Shown: positions 39,356 to 49,651, counted from the stretch's first letter. The stretch is DNA of 64,000 nucleotides from Pseudomonas viciae (GCF_004786035.1 NZ_CP035088.1:4848001-4912000); one strand, 5' to 3'. Notes: generated by a model not told the origin, from the sequence alone. Made by a program: numbers and translations.

Positions 39356-40657
39356 GTGGAAGCACATATGCTGGAATGGCTGAACCTGAGCGTGCGCTGG
39401 GTTCATATGATCACTGGCGTGGCCTGGATCGGCGCGTCGTTCTACTTCGTCTGGCTGGAAAACAACCTCAATCGCGTCAATCCAAAAAGTGGTCTGGCTG
39501 GTGACTTGTGGGCCATCCACGGTGGTGGCATCTACCACCTGGAAAAATACAAACTCGCGCCACCGTCCATGCCGGACAACCTGCACTGGTTCAAGTGGGA
39601 AGCGTATTTCACCTGGATGTCGGGTGTCGCGCTGCTGTGCGTGGTGTTCTATTGGAACCCGACCCTATACCTGCTGGCCCCCGGCAGCAGCCTCAGCGGC
39701 CCCGAAGGCGTGGCACTGGGCATCGGCTCGTTGTTCGTCGGTTGGTTCGTCTATTCCTTTCTCTGCGACTCGGCCCTGGGCAAGCGCCCCGCCCTGCTCG
39801 GTTTGATCCTGTTTGTGCTGTTGATCGCCGCGGCCTACGGGTTCAGCAAGGTGTTCAGCGGCCGCGGTGCCTACCTGCACGTGGGTGCTGTCATCGGCAC
39901 GATCATGGTCGGCAACGTGTTCCGCATCATCATGCCGGCCCAACGTGCGCTGGTGGCGGCCATCGCCGAGAACCGCACGCCCGATCCGGCGCTGCCGGCC
40001 AAGGGTTTGCTGCGTTCGCGCCACAACAACTACTTCACCCTGCCGGTGCTGTTCATCATGATCAGCAACCACTTCCCGAGTACCTACGGCAGCCAATACA
40101 ACTGGTTGATCCTGGCCGGTATCGCCGTGGCGGCGGTGTTGGTGCGGCATTACTTCAACACGCGCCATGACAGCAACCGGTTTGCCTGGACGCTGCCGGT
40201 CGGTGCTCTGGCGATGATCTGCCTGGCTTATGTCACAGGGCCCAAGCCCATGCCCACCGCACCGGAAGTAGCCAAGGCACCTGGCGTGATCGAGTACCAA
40301 CCGTTGCCGGAAACGGCAGTGGGCGGCGGTGCAAAACCGGCAACAGCCACGGCCGCACCGGCATCGACACCCACCCAGGCCGCCAACGCCCAGGGCCCAT
40401 CGTTCGAGAAGGTCCATAGCGTGATCCAGGAGCGCTGCTCGGTCTGCCATTCGGCCAAACCCACCAGCCCGTTGTTCAGCGCCGCGCCGGGCGGGGTGAT
40501 GTTCGATACGCCGCAGCAGATCCAGCAACAGGCCGCGCGCATCCAGGCTCAGGCCGTGACCACCCAGATCATGCCCTTGGGCAACATCACCCAGATGACC
40601 CAACAGGAACGCGACCTGATCGGTGCCTGGATCAACCAGGGCGCGCGGACCAACTGA
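39356..40657 (+). CDS. puuD: urate hydroxylase PuuD with C-terminal cytochrome c
   Basis: A 433-residue inner-membrane enzyme for the first step, urate to 5-hydroxyisourate. About eight transmembrane segments (WVHMITGVAWIGASFYFVW, SLFVGWFVYSFLCDSALG, LPVLFIMISNHFPSTYGS) are followed by a Pro/Ala/Thr linker and a c-type haem domain with CSVCH (~362-366) and a later Met (QIMPLGNITQM). Electrons should pass from urate to the respiratory chain rather than to oxygen as in soluble UOX. The GTG start at 39356 follows GAGAGG. Confidence 0.93.
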   Translation: MEAHMLEWLNLSVRWVHMITGVAWIGASFYFVWLENNLNRVNPKSGLAGDLWAIHGGGIYHLEKYKLAPPSMPDNLHWFKWEAYFTWMSGVALLCVVFYWNPTLYLLAPGSSLSGPEGVALGIGSLFVGWFVYSFLCDSALGKRPALLGLILFVLLIAAAYGFSKVFSGRGAYLHVGAVIGTIMVGNVFRIIMPAQRALVAAIAENRTPDPALPAKGLLRSRHNNYFTLPVLFIMISNHFPSTYGSQYNWLILAGIAVAAVLVRHYFNTRHDSNRFAWTLPVGALAMICLAYVTGPKPMPTAPEVAKAPGVIEYQPLPETAVGGGAKPATATAAPASTPTQAANAQGPSFEKVHSVIQERCSVCHSAKPTSPLFSAAPGGVMFDTPQQIQQQAARIQAQAVTTQIMPLGNITQMTQQERDLIGAWINQGARTN

Positions 40658-41019
40658 GCCGCGCCCCAAATTCGCCATGAATGCGCCGTTGCAGGGCACT
40701 TGAACCCGTCAGGGCAAGCCCGTACCCTGCGCGGCCGTTCACATCCGGGCACCGTAAAAAAACCATCGAATCCTGACCGAGGCGCCAGCTTATCCCGGCA
40801 TCACGGGGGATATCGGGCGTCCCTGGAAAACACCTTTTTTCGACTGTTCCAAATAGCTGGACGAGCTTTTTTTCAGGCTTGGCTCAGCTCTTGCTATCAG
40901 CATCTGCCACGAGCAAAAAGCTGACCGAACGGATGTTTTTCTCCGTAGAAAAAAGCGCCACACCAAGAGCGCTGATCTGAAAAAAATGGCGGTACCACTT
41001 ACCTTTGGGAGCAAACCGA
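40658..41019. other. intergenic region upstream of tsx-like gene
   Basis: About 360 bases with no gene. A hairpin TTTTTCT/AGAAAAA with a CCGT loop lies at 40936-40953, shortly before the porin start. No TTGTATACAA box is seen here. Confidence 0.6.
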
Positions 41020-41805
41020 ATGAAACGTACATGCACCAGCCTGATACTCGCAGGCTCCTTATTGGTCGCAGGCCAGGCGATGGCCGATGACCTGTTCCAA
41101 TGGCAGAACAACAGCCTGACCTACCTGTACGGCAAGGATTTCCAGGTCAACCCGCGCATCCAGCAGACCGTGACCTTCGAGCACGCCGACGCCTGGAAAT
41201 ACGGCGACAATTTCTTCTTCCTCGATCGGATCTTCTACAACGGCCAGGACGACAGCCAGTCCGGCCCGAACACCTACTACGGTGAGTTCAGCCCGCGCCT
41301 GTCGTTTGGCAAGATCTTCGACCAGAAGCTGGAACTGGGCCCGATCAAGGATGTGCTTCTGGCCATGACCTATGAGTTCGGCGAAGGCGACAACGAGTCC
41401 TACCTGATCGGTCCGGGCTTCGACCTGGCGATCCCCGGCTTCGATTACTTCCAGTTGAACTTCTACAACCGTCAGACCGAAGGCCCGCGCGCTGGCGACA
41501 ACGTCTGGCAGATCACCCCGACCTGGGCCTACACCCTCCCGGTGGGTTCATCCGACATTCTGATCGACGGCTTCATCGACTGGGTCGTGGACAACGACAC
41601 CAGTTCCAAGGGCACCTACCACGCCAACCTGCACATCAACCCGCAGGTCAAATATGACCTGGGCAAAGCGCTGAAGCTGGGCGCCAAGCAGTTGTATGTG
41701 GGTGTGGAGTATGACTACTGGAAGAACAAGTACGGGATCGAAGACAGCGACGGTTTCAAGACCAACCAGAGCAACACCAGCTTCTTGCTCAAGTATCACT
41801 TCTGA
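41020..41805 (+). CDS. Tsx-like nucleoside-specific outer membrane channel
   Basis: A 261-residue outer-membrane beta-barrel. The start MKRTCTSLILAGSLLVAGQA at 41020 gives a signal peptide, cleavage likely after AMA. The mature part is aromatic-rich with alternating strands (SLTYLYGKDFQVNPRIQQ, YYGEFSPRLSFGKIFD) and ends FLLKYHF, a typical C-terminal Phe for BAM insertion. Channel_Tsx family proteins admit nucleosides, which suits the adjacent purine cluster. Confidence 0.9.
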   Translation: MKRTCTSLILAGSLLVAGQAMADDLFQWQNNSLTYLYGKDFQVNPRIQQTVTFEHADAWKYGDNFFFLDRIFYNGQDDSQSGPNTYYGEFSPRLSFGKIFDQKLELGPIKDVLLAMTYEFGEGDNESYLIGPGFDLAIPGFDYFQLNFYNRQTEGPRAGDNVWQITPTWAYTLPVGSSDILIDGFIDWVVDNDTSSKGTYHANLHINPQVKYDLGKALKLGAKQLYVGVEYDYWKNKYGIEDSDGFKTNQSNTSFLLKYHF

Positions 41806-41852
41806 TCTGACTCAGTCTCAGGTTAATCCCAGACTTGAAGCCCTGCACACAT

Positions 41853-41951
41853 CCCTTGTGGGAGCGGGCTTGCTCGCGAAGGCGACTGCACATTCAACAT
41901 CAGTGCAAGCTGACTCACCGCTTTCGCGAGCAAGCCCGCTCCCACAAGGGG
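41853..41951. repeat. REP pair (REPIN) with conserved spacer
   Basis: Inverted GTGGGAGCGGGCTTGCTCGC copies with the spacer text TTCAACATCAGTGCAAGCTG, shared with the copy at 57092. Confidence 0.88.
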
Positions 41952-41968
41952 CTCGGCTCGGGTTGGGC

Positions 41969-43129
41969 TCAACCCTGAGACAACCCCAAAAACCGGGTCA
42001 GTTCCTCGCGCTGCGCCAACGCATCCTGACGCCCCAACTCGATCAGTTCGCTGCAATACCCCGCCTCGAACAACAAATAACTCAGCACCCCAGCGCCGCT
42101 GGTCTTGGTCGCGCCCGGCCCTCGCAGAAACAGCCGTAGCGCGCGGGGCAGCTCCTGGCGATGGCGAGCGGCGATTTCGTCGATGGGCTGGCTTGGCGAA
42201 ATCACCAGCACCTCCACCGGCGCCGCGCCCAGGGCATGGGCCGGTACATCATCGGGCAGCAGGTGACTGAAGCCGTTCAGGCGCTGAAGCAACTCGATGT
42301 CGCTTTCCAGGCTGTCAATGAACGTGCTGTTGAGCATATGGCCGCCAATCTGCGCCAGAGTCGGTTGCAGACCGGTGTAGCTGCGTTCCAAAGGATCTTG
42401 CCCGCCGGCAGCACGCGGGTTGCCACTGACACCGATGACCAGTACGCGATTGGCTCCCAGGTGCAAGGCCGGGCTGATGGGCGCCGATTGCCGCACGGCG
42501 CCGTCACCGAAGTACTGCGGGCCGATCTTGACCGGCGCGAACAACAAAGGAATCGCCGAACTGGCCAGCAGGTGCTCCACCGACAACTGCGTCGGCACCC
42601 CAATGCGACGGTGGCGCAGCCAGGCATCGATGGTGCCGCGCCCCTGGTAAAAGGTTACAGCCTGGCCAGACTCATAACCGAACGCCGTCACCGCCACCGC
42701 CCGCAGTTGCTGCTTAATAATGGCCAGCTCGATACCCGAGGCATGGAACTGTGCCTGGAGCAGTTCGCGCAACGGCGAACTGTCAATCAGCGCCACCGGC
42801 AACTTGGCCCCCAGGCCCAATAGGCTATGGCTGATGAAGCGCATTGCCTGGCCCACCACGCCCCGCCAATCGCTGCGCATCACCTGATGACTGCGCACCG
42901 CTTGCCAGAATGCCGTCAGCCGTTCGACGGCGGTCTTGAAGTCCATCGCCCCGCTCGCCAGGCTGACCGCGTTGATCGCCCCAGCCGAAGTGCCGACGAT
43001 CACCGGGAACGGATTGCGCGCCCCATCGGGCAACAACTCGGCAATCGCCGCCAACACCCCCACTTGATACGCTGCCCGAGCCCCGCCGCCGGAAAGAATC
43101 AAACCTGTAACCGGTTCAGCTGGGGTCAT
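41969..43129 (-). CDS. patatin-like phospholipase
   Basis: A 386-residue serine lipase-fold protein. The oxyanion motif GLILSGGGARAAYQVGV, the nucleophile Ser in VGTSAGAINAVS and the catalytic Asp in YFGDGAVRQ are all visible, so it should be active. No signal peptide; cytosolic or membrane-associated (RssA-like). Tail-to-tail with the tsx-like gene and downstream of htrB-like gene on the same strand, 37 bases apart. Confidence 0.9.
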   Translation of the reverse strand: MTPAEPVTGLILSGGGARAAYQVGVLAAIAELLPDGARNPFPVIVGTSAGAINAVSLASGAMDFKTAVERLTAFWQAVRSHQVMRSDWRGVVGQAMRFISHSLLGLGAKLPVALIDSSPLRELLQAQFHASGIELAIIKQQLRAVAVTAFGYESGQAVTFYQGRGTIDAWLRHRRIGVPTQLSVEHLLASSAIPLLFAPVKIGPQYFGDGAVRQSAPISPALHLGANRVLVIGVSGNPRAAGGQDPLERSYTGLQPTLAQIGGHMLNSTFIDSLESDIELLQRLNGFSHLLPDDVPAHALGAAPVEVLVISPSQPIDEIAARHRQELPRALRLFLRGPGATKTSGAGVLSYLLFEAGYCSELIELGRQDALAQREELTRFLGLSQG

Positions 43130-43166
43130 CGCAACACTCCGTGCTCAAGGTGATACTCAAAAAAGC

Positions 43167-44099
43167 TCAACCGCGCTTGTCGTACAGCTTCGGCTCGCCC
43201 GGCGGACGGGTCTTGAAACGCCGGTGGGCCCAGAGGTATTGCTCAGGGCAATCGCGCACCGACTGCTCCACCCATTGATTGATGCGGATGCAATCGGCTT
43301 CCTCGGTCTCGCCCGGAAACGCTTCCAGCGGCGCCTGGATCACCAGGCGATAGCCGCTGCCATCGGCCAGGCGCTCCTGAACGAAGGGCACCACCAGCGC
43401 CTTGCCCAGGCGGGCGAACTTGCTGGTAGCCGTGACTGTCGCCGCCTGGATACCGAACAATGGCACAAACACGCTTTGCTTGGCGCCGTAATCCTGATCC
43501 GGCGCATACCAGATCGCCCGACCGGCGCGCAGCAACTTGAGCATGCCACGCACGTCGTCACGCTCCACCGCCAGGGAGTCGAGGTTATGCCGCTCGCGGC
43601 CCCGACGCTGAATGTAGTCAAACAGCGGGTTCTTGTGTTCGCGGTACATGCCATCGATGGTGTGCTGCTGGCCCAGCAACGCCGCGCCGATTTCCAGCGT
43701 GGTGAAATGCAGCGCCATCAGGATCACGCCCTTGCCTTCGCGCTGGGCCTGCTTGAGATGCTCCAACCCTTCGACATGGGCCAGCTTCGCCAGGCGCGAA
43801 CGCGACCACCACCAACTCATGGCCATTTCGAAAAAGGCGATACCGGTGGAAGCAAAGTTTTCCTTGTGCAAGCGCTTGCGCTCGGCAACGGACTTTTCCG
43901 GAAAACACAGTTCCAGGTTGCGCCAGGCGATGCGCCGTCGGTCGCCTGCCACCCGGTACATCAGCGCACCGAGCGCACGACCGATCCGCAGCAGCACCGG
44001 ATAAGGCAACTGAACGATCAGCCACAACAGCCCAAGGCCGCACCACAGCAGCCAGAAACGCGGATGAAAAAAAGCAGCTCGAAAACGCGGGCGATCCAT
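43167..44099 (-). CDS. htrB: lipid A lauroyl/acyl acyltransferase (HtrB/LpxL)
   Basis: A 310-residue inner-membrane late acyltransferase of lipid A synthesis. The start MDRPRFRAAFFHPRFWLLWC at 44099 follows GGAAG; the frame runs further up through the minC region without cause. An N-terminal membrane anchor and the HxxxxE catalytic motif (HFTTLE in VILMALHFTTLEIGAALL) are seen, and YAPDQDYG is typical. Divergent from minC. Confidence 0.93.
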   Translation of the reverse strand: MDRPRFRAAFFHPRFWLLWCGLGLLWLIVQLPYPVLLRIGRALGALMYRVAGDRRRIAWRNLELCFPEKSVAERKRLHKENFASTGIAFFEMAMSWWWSRSRLAKLAHVEGLEHLKQAQREGKGVILMALHFTTLEIGAALLGQQHTIDGMYREHKNPLFDYIQRRGRERHNLDSLAVERDDVRGMLKLLRAGRAIWYAPDQDYGAKQSVFVPLFGIQAATVTATSKFARLGKALVVPFVQERLADGSGYRLVIQAPLEAFPGETEEADCIRINQWVEQSVRDCPEQYLWAHRRFKTRPPGEPKLYDKRG

Positions 44100-44217
44100 T
44101 ACAGCTTCCACAAAGACATGGGTCGCGCATTCTACATTGTTCGACCCGGGTTGCGGCTGGCGAACGATCTCGTTATAAGTCTCGGCACTTTTAGTGACAA
44201 GCCGTTGTACGCCGACC

Positions 44218-44955
44218 ATGAGCCAAACCGAACCGCTAGACCAAGATCCCGTGTTCCAGCTGAAGGGCAGCATGCTCGCCATTACGGTGCTGGAGCTGGC
44301 CCGCAATGACCTGGAAAGCCTTGACCGGCAGTTGGCGGCCAAAGTCGCCCAGGCGCCGAACTTTTTCAGCAACGCCCCGCTGGTGCTGGCCCTGGACAAG
44401 CTACCGGCCAGCGAAGGCGCGGTGGATCTGCCGGGCCTGATGCGTGTTTGCCGCCAGCACGGCCTGCGCACCCTGGCGATCCGCGCCAGCCGCATCGAAG
44501 ACATCGCTGCCGCCATCGCCGTGGACATTCCGGTGCTGCCGCCATCCGGCGCCCGTGAGCGGGTGCTGGAACTGAGCCCGGTGGAAGCGAAGAAAACCCC
44601 GGAAAAACCAGCGGAACCCACCATCAAGCCGACCCGAGTCATCACCTCGCCAGTACGCGGTGGGCAGCAGATTTATGCCCAGGGTGGCGATCTGGTGGTG
44701 GTGTCCTCGGTCAGCCCGGGCGCGGAACTTCTGGCCGATGGCAACATCCATGTATACGGCCCGATGCGCGGTCGCGCGCTGGCCGGCGTCAAGGGCGACA
44801 CGAAGGCCAGGATTTTCTGTCAGCAATTGAGCGCTGAACTGGTCTCCATCGCCGGGCAGTACAAGGTCTCCGAAGATTTACGCCGTGACCCACTGTGGGG
44901 GGCCAGCGTCCAGGTCAGCCTGTCGGGCGACGTGTTGAACATCATTCGGCTTTAA
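44218..44955 (+). CDS. minC: septum site-determining protein MinC
   Basis: A 245-residue FtsZ inhibitor. The start [20 protein letters not shown] at 44218. An N-terminal FtsZ-interaction domain (~1-105), a Pro/Lys-rich linker, and a C-terminal beta-helix with [20 protein letters not shown] and the MinD-binding stretch [17 protein letters not shown]. First of minCDE, with a 201-base gap to minD. Confidence 0.95.
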   Translation: MSQTEPLDQDPVFQLKGSMLAITVLELARNDLESLDRQLAAKVAQAPNFFSNAPLVLALDKLPASEGAVDLPGLMRVCRQHGLRTLAIRASRIEDIAAAIAVDIPVLPPSGARERVLELSPVEAKKTPEKPAEPTIKPTRVITSPVRGGQQIYAQGGDLVVVSSVSPGAELLADGNIHVYGPMRGRALAGVKGDTKARIFCQQLSAELVSIAGQYKVSEDLRRDPLWGASVQVSLSGDVLNIIRL

Positions 44956-45156
44956 CGGATACTGCCGCATTTTCCAAGCATCTCTAAAACGTAGCGAAAA
45001 CGGCTTAAACGACGTAGGAAAAAGGATCAGGCAGTGTTTACCGGAGGTAGACCCCGCCCAGCATCCGATTCCAGCCAAGCCTGTCCAATTGCAGCAGTTT
45101 TCCAGAGATGTTTTTCAGGGGCTGACAAAGTCCTTTTTCCTTAGGGGTGAAACACC

Positions 45157-45969
45157 TTGGCCAAGATTCTCGTGGTTACATCCGGCAAGGGTGGTGTGGG
45201 TAAGACCACCACCAGCGCCGCTATCGGTACCGGCCTCGCTCTGCGCGGCCACAAAACAGTCATCGTCGATTTCGACGTCGGCCTGCGTAACCTGGACCTG
45301 ATCATGGGTTGTGAGCGTCGCGTGGTCTACGACTTCGTCAACGTGGTCAACGGTGAAGCCAACCTGCAGCAGGCCCTGATCAAGGACAAGCGCCTTGAGA
45401 ACCTCTACGTGCTGGCCGCCAGCCAGACCCGTGACAAAGACGCGCTGACCCAGGAAGGCGTGGAAAAAGTCCTGATGCAGCTCAAGGAAGACTTCGAGTT
45501 CGTGGTCTGCGACTCCCCGGCCGGTATCGAAAAGGGTGCCCACCTGGCCATGTACTTCGCTGACGAAGCGATTGTCGTGACCAACCCGGAAGTGTCCTCG
45601 GTACGTGACTCCGACCGCATGCTGGGCCTGCTGGCGAGCAAATCCCGTCGCGCCGAGAAGGGCGAAGAGCCGATCAAGGAACACCTGCTGTTGACCCGCT
45701 ATAACCCACAACGGGTCAGCGACGGTGAAATGCTCGGCGTCGAAGACGTCAAGGAAATCCTCGCCGTCACCCTGCTGGGTGTGATTCCCGAATCCCAAGC
45801 GGTACTCAAGGCCTCTAACTCCGGCGTGCCGGTGATTCTCGACGACCAGAGCGACGCCGGCCAGGCGTACAGCGATGCCGTCGATCGCCTGCTGGGCAAA
45901 ACCGTAGAGCATCGTTTCCTCGATGTAACGAAGAAAGGTTTCTTCGAGCGCCTGTTTGGAGGTAGGTAA
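45157..45969 (+). CDS. minD: septum site-determining ATPase MinD
   Basis: A 270-residue membrane-cycling ATPase. The deviant Walker A KGGVGKTT, switch [10 protein letters not shown] and [10 protein letters not shown] motifs are present; the C-terminal amphipathic membrane helix is [12 protein letters not shown]. Translation must start at TTG 45157 (then [10 protein letters not shown]) behind AGGGGTG, since no ATG or GTG fits; this is shared by Pseudomonas minD genes in my memory. Confidence 0.97.
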   Translation: MAKILVVTSGKGGVGKTTTSAAIGTGLALRGHKTVIVDFDVGLRNLDLIMGCERRVVYDFVNVVNGEANLQQALIKDKRLENLYVLAASQTRDKDALTQEGVEKVLMQLKEDFEFVVCDSPAGIEKGAHLAMYFADEAIVVTNPEVSSVRDSDRMLGLLASKSRRAEKGEEPIKEHLLLTRYNPQRVSDGEMLGVEDVKEILAVTLLGVIPESQAVLKASNSGVPVILDDQSDAGQAYSDAVDRLLGKTVEHRFLDVTKKGFFERLFGGR

Positions 45970-46223
45970 TGAACCTTTTTGACTTCTTTCGTGCCAACAA
46001 AAAGCCCAGTACCGCCTCGGTCGCGAAAGAGCGTCTACAGATCATCGTGGCGCACGAACGCGGCCAACGCAGTACCCCTGACTACCTGCCAGCCTTGCAG
46101 AAGGAACTGGTGGAAGTGATCCGCAAGTACGTCAACATCGGTAGCGATGACGTGCATGTGGCACTGGAAAGCCAGGGCAGTTGCTCGATTCTGGAACTCA
46201 ATATCACCCTGCCGGATCGCTGA
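45969..46223 (+). CDS. minE: MinE topological specificity factor
   Basis: An 84-residue protein: membrane-targeting [11 protein letters not shown], the anti-MinCD helix [15 protein letters not shown] and a C-terminal dimerisation domain. The start ATG shares one base with the minD stop region. Completes the Min oscillator. Confidence 0.96.
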   Translation: MNLFDFFRANKKPSTASVAKERLQIIVAHERGQRSTPDYLPALQKELVEVIRKYVNIGSDDVHVALESQGSCSILELNITLPDR

Positions 46224-46270
46224 TAGATCCTGCGGGAGCCACGGCGGCTCGGGTCCCCACAGCCCTTTTT

Positions 46271-46360
46271 TGTGGGAGCGGGCTTGCTCGCGAAGACGGT
46301 GACACATCCAATATCAATGTGTCTGAGACACCGCTTTCGTGAGCAAGCCCGCTCCCACAA
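46271..46360. repeat. REP pair (REPIN)
   Basis: Inverted GTGGGAGCGGGCTTGCTCGC copies between minE and the pseudouridine synthase gene; inner spacer TATCAATGTGTCTGAGACAC. Confidence 0.88.
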
Positions 46361-46406
46361 GGGCCGGGCCCGCGCCGCCGTTGGCGTTTGTTACGAGACT
46401 GCTTTA

Positions 46407-47042
46407 ATGCCCCTGTCCAACATCCGCATCATCTATCAGGACGCCGCCGTCCTGGTGGTCGACAAGCCGACCCTGCTGCTGTCGGTGCCCGGCCGGGCCG
46501 ACGACAACAAAGACTGCCTGATCACCCGCCTGCAGGAAAACGGCTACCCGGAAGCGCGGATCGTGCACCGACTGGACTGGGAAACCTCCGGCATCATTCT
46601 GTTGGCCCGCGACCCGGACACTCATCGCGAACTGTCTCGGCAGTTTCATGATCGAGAAACCGAAAAAGCCTACACCGCGTTGTGCTGGGGCCAGCCGGCG
46701 CTGGACAGCGGCAGCATCGACTTGCCGTTGCGCTACGACCCGCCGACCAAACCTCGCCATGTGGTGGACCATGAACATGGCAAACACGCCCTGACTTTCT
46801 GGCGGGTGCTGGAACGTTGCGGCGATTGGTGCCGGGTCGAACTGACGCCGATCACCGGGCGTTCACACCAATTGCGCGTGCACATGCTGTCCATCGGCCA
46901 CCCGCTGCTGGGCGACGGGCTCTACGCCCACCCGCAAGCGCTCGCCGCCTGGCCACGGCTGTGCCTGCACGCCAGCATGCTCAGCTTCACCCATCCGCAA
47001 AGCGGCGAACGCCTGCGCTTCGAGTGCCCTGCACCGTTCTAA
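46407..47042 (+). CDS. RluA-family pseudouridine synthase
   Basis: A 211-residue RNA-modifying enzyme. The start MPLSNIRIIYQDAAVLVVDK at 46407; the catalytic Asp is in RIVHRLDWETSGIILLARD. The C-terminal text TPITGRSHQLRVHMLSIGHP fits the RluA group (23S rRNA 746 / tRNA 32 type). Short compared with RluC/D, with no S4 domain. The upstream frame crosses the REP and is excluded. Confidence 0.9.
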   Translation: MPLSNIRIIYQDAAVLVVDKPTLLLSVPGRADDNKDCLITRLQENGYPEARIVHRLDWETSGIILLARDPDTHRELSRQFHDRETEKAYTALCWGQPALDSGSIDLPLRYDPPTKPRHVVDHEHGKHALTFWRVLERCGDWCRVELTPITGRSHQLRVHMLSIGHPLLGDGLYAHPQALAAWPRLCLHASMLSFTHPQSGERLRFECPAPF

Positions 47043-47057
47043 GAGACACCACTGACA

Positions 47058-47089
47058 CTGTGGCGAGGGAGCAAGCTCCCTCGCCACAG
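47058..47089. repeat. palindromic REP, second type
   Basis: A 15-bp perfect inverted repeat around AA (CTGTGGCGAGGGAGC and its complement), 15 bases after the pseudouridine synthase stop. Possibly serves as terminator. Confidence 0.8.
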
Positions 47090-47184
47090 GTTCAACAACT
47101 CAAGTTCCCCATATACATACCCTCTCCCCTCCCCATCGACCACCAATACGGTAAACTCCCGCCCATTGCTGTCTGGAGCTATTT

Positions 47185-48474
47185 ATGCGCGCAGAGTTGA
47201 ACCAGGGCCTGATCGACTTTCTCAAGGCCTCTCCCACCCCGTTCCATGCCACCGCCACCCTTGCCCAGCGTCTGGAAGCGGCGGGTTATCAGCGTCTTGA
47301 CGAGCGCGAAACCTGGGCCACCGAGGCCAACGGTCGTTATTACGTCACGCGCAACGACTCCTCGATCATCGCCTTCAAACTGGGCCGCAATTCCCCGCTG
47401 CACGACGGCATCCGCCTGGTCGGCGCCCACACCGACAGCCCGTGCCTGCGGGTCAAGCCGCAGCCGGAACTGCAACGCCACGGGTTCTGGCAACTGGGCG
47501 TGGAGGTCTACGGCGGTGCGCTGCTGGCGCCGTGGTTTGACCGCGACCTGTCCCTGGCCGGGCGGGTGACCTTCCGCCGCGACGGCAAGGTCGAAAGCCA
47601 GCTGATCGATTTCAAGGCGCCGATCGCCACGATTCCAAACCTGGCCATCCACCTCAATCGCGAGGCCAACCAGGGCTGGGCGATTAACCCGCAGAATGAG
47701 CTTCCACCGATCCTTGCCCAGTTCGCCGGCGACGAGCGCGTCGACTTCCGTGCCGTGCTCACCGATCAACTGGCCCGCGAACACGGCTTGAACGCTGACG
47801 TGGTGCTCGATTACGAGCTGAGCTTCTACGATACCCAAAGCGCCGCGGTCATTGGTTTGCACGGCGATTTCATTGCCGGCGCGCGCCTGGACAACCTGCT
47901 GTCGTGCTACGCCGGCCTGCAAGCTTTACTGAACACCGACACCGACGAAACCTGCGTACTGGTGTGCAACGATCACGAGGAAGTTGGTTCTTGCTCGGCC
48001 TGTGGCGCCGATGGCCCGATGCTGGAACAGACCCTGCGGCGCTTATTGCCCGAAGGTGAAGAGTTCGTACGGACCATTCAGAAATCCCTGCTGGTTTCGG
48101 CAGACAACGCCCACGGCGTGCACCCCAACTACGCCGACAAACACGACGCCAACCATGGCCCCAAGCTCAATGCCGGGCCGGTGATCAAGGTCAACAGCAA
48201 CCAGCGCTACGCCACCAACAGCGAAACCGCCGGGTTCTTCCGCCACCTGTGCATGGCCGAAGAAGTGCCGGTGCAGAGCTTCGTGGTGCGCAGCGACATG
48301 GGCTGTGGTTCGACCATCGGCCCGATCACCGCCAGTCAGTTGGGCGTGCGCACCGTGGACATCGGTTTGCCGACCTTCGCCATGCATTCGATCCGCGAGC
48401 TGTGCGGCAGCCATGACCTGGCGCATTTGGTGAAGGTGTTGAGCGCGTTTTATGCCAGTCGCGAGTTGCCATAG
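47185..48474 (+). CDS. apeB: M18 family aminopeptidase
   Basis: A 429-residue aspartyl-type aminopeptidase. Zinc-binding and catalytic motifs: [12 protein letters not shown] (HxD), [18 protein letters not shown] and [12 protein letters not shown]; the C-terminal His lies in [16 protein letters not shown]. Cytosolic, dodecameric in the family. Length typical of bacterial ApeB. Confidence 0.95.
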   Translation: MRAELNQGLIDFLKASPTPFHATATLAQRLEAAGYQRLDERETWATEANGRYYVTRNDSSIIAFKLGRNSPLHDGIRLVGAHTDSPCLRVKPQPELQRHGFWQLGVEVYGGALLAPWFDRDLSLAGRVTFRRDGKVESQLIDFKAPIATIPNLAIHLNREANQGWAINPQNELPPILAQFAGDERVDFRAVLTDQLAREHGLNADVVLDYELSFYDTQSAAVIGLHGDFIAGARLDNLLSCYAGLQALLNTDTDETCVLVCNDHEEVGSCSACGADGPMLEQTLRRLLPEGEEFVRTIQKSLLVSADNAHGVHPNYADKHDANHGPKLNAGPVIKVNSNQRYATNSETAGFFRHLCMAEEVPVQSFVVRSDMGCGSTIGPITASQLGVRTVDIGLPTFAMHSIRELCGSHDLAHLVKVLSAFYASRELP

Positions 48475-48485
48475 CAGCTAAAAAC

Positions 48486-48598
48486 CCTGTGGCGAGGGAG
48501 CTTGCTCCCGCTGGGCTGCGCAGCAGCCCCAAAATCTGCAACTGAATGCACATTTGCCAGTGCTGCGCACTGGAGCGGGAGCAAGCTCCCTCGCCACA
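48486..48598. repeat. REP pair, second type
   Basis: Outer inverted repeats TGTGGCGAGGGAGCTTGCTC at both ends with an inner hairpin-rich spacer. Same core word as the copy at 47058. Confidence 0.82.
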
Positions 48599-48702
48599 AT
48601 GAGGCCCACCTCAAGATTCGAGGTGGCGATGACATACATCATCACACCCCAGCCAAACCCCAACTAGACTGCCCTTATCCTCCCCCGACAAGGCTGTCTC
48701 AC

Positions 48703-48885
48703 ATGATTTCCATGTCTGCATTCAACGCCATGCTGGTGCCCATCATCGCCGGCATGATCCTGCTGGCCATCGGCTTCAACTTCCGGGACAAGAACGTCGG
48801 GGTCTTTGCCATGTGGATCGGCATGTTGCTGATCCTCGCCACGGTGTTGTTCCGCATCCTGGCCAAGCTCAACGAGTCGACCTGA
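48703..48885 (+). CDS. small two-segment membrane protein
   Basis: A 60-residue protein starting MISMSAFNAMLVPIIAGMIL with two hydrophobic helices (residues ~8-26 and ~36-52) separated by NFRDKNVGVF. Start chosen by an AAGG site and by exclusion of the REP unit upstream. Function unknown; convergent with the GntR gene, 7 bases apart. Confidence 0.7.
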   Translation: MISMSAFNAMLVPIIAGMILLAIGFNFRDKNVGVFAMWIGMLLILATVLFRILAKLNEST

Positions 48886-48892
48886 TCTCGCC

Positions 48893-49624
48893 TCAGGCGC
48901 CAGGCGGTTGCTCCGGCACATCCACCCCGACATGAATCGCATCGTGGCGCCAGAATTCCAGGTCACAGTCGATCAACCGCTGGTGCTGGTCATAGTTGAC
49001 CCGGGCGATCCGCAGCCCGGGGCTGCCCACCGAGACCTTCAGCGCCGCCGCTGCTTCGGGCTGTAAAGAGGTGGGCACGATTTCGAACTTCACCCGACCG
49101 TAATGCAAGTCGTAATGGCGGGCATACAGCTCGGTGATGGACTGGTTAAGGTCGAACTCAAGGATGTCCGGAAAGTACTGCGGGTTCAGGTAGTGCTCGA
49201 CGTACAGCACCAGGCGCTCGTCGATACGCCGCACGCGACAGATCTGGATCACGCTGGACAGCGCCGGCAGCTGCAACCAGGCACACACCGCCGCCGAGGC
49301 CGGTTGCAGGCGCGCCGAAATCACTTGGGTAGAAGGCACCCGCCCCTGAGCGGCGACCATGGCGTGGAAATGGCTGCGCTGCATCAGGTTGTAGGCCAGG
49401 CGTGGCGGCGAGACAAACCAGCCCCGGCGCTCCTCCCGATAAATCTGCCCCTGGGCTTCAAGCTGCAACAAGGCTTCACGCACGGTGATGCGCGTGGTGC
49501 CGAACAACTCACTGAGCTTGCGCTCGGCCGGCAACTTGCTGCCGGGTGCCAGTAACCCATGGTCGAGCTGCTCTTGCAGGACTTGGCCAATGGTTGTCAC
49601 CGCTTTGGTTGTCTCGATGCGCAT
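48893..49624 (-). CDS. GntR/UTRA transcriptional regulator
   Basis: A 243-residue HutC-type regulator. The winged helix is LPAERKLSELFGTTRITVRE then ALLQLEAQGQIYREERRGW; the UTRA ligand domain occupies ~95-240 (VLYVEHYLNPQYFPDILEFD). The start ATG at 49624. It is divergent from the ABC/phosphatase operon with a shared box on each side of the intergenic region, so it most likely represses that operon until a phosphorylated or similar ligand binds. Confidence 0.9.
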   Translation of the reverse strand: MRIETTKAVTTIGQVLQEQLDHGLLAPGSKLPAERKLSELFGTTRITVREALLQLEAQGQIYREERRGWFVSPPRLAYNLMQRSHFHAMVAAQGRVPSTQVISARLQPASAAVCAWLQLPALSSVIQICRVRRIDERLVLYVEHYLNPQYFPDILEFDLNQSITELYARHYDLHYGRVKFEIVPTSLQPEAAAALKVSVGSPGLRIARVNYDQHQRLIDCDLEFWRHDAIHVGVDVPEQPPGA

Positions 49625-49637
49625 CAACGTTACCTAT

Positions 49638-49651
49638 CTGGACTAGACCAG
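49638..49651. promoter_or_regulatory. candidate GntR/HutC operator 1
   Basis: CTGGACTAGACCAG, a near-palindrome fitting the GT-N-TA-N-AC style of HutC-family operators in relaxed form. It lies 13 bases before the regulator start, suiting autoregulation. Confidence 0.5.
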
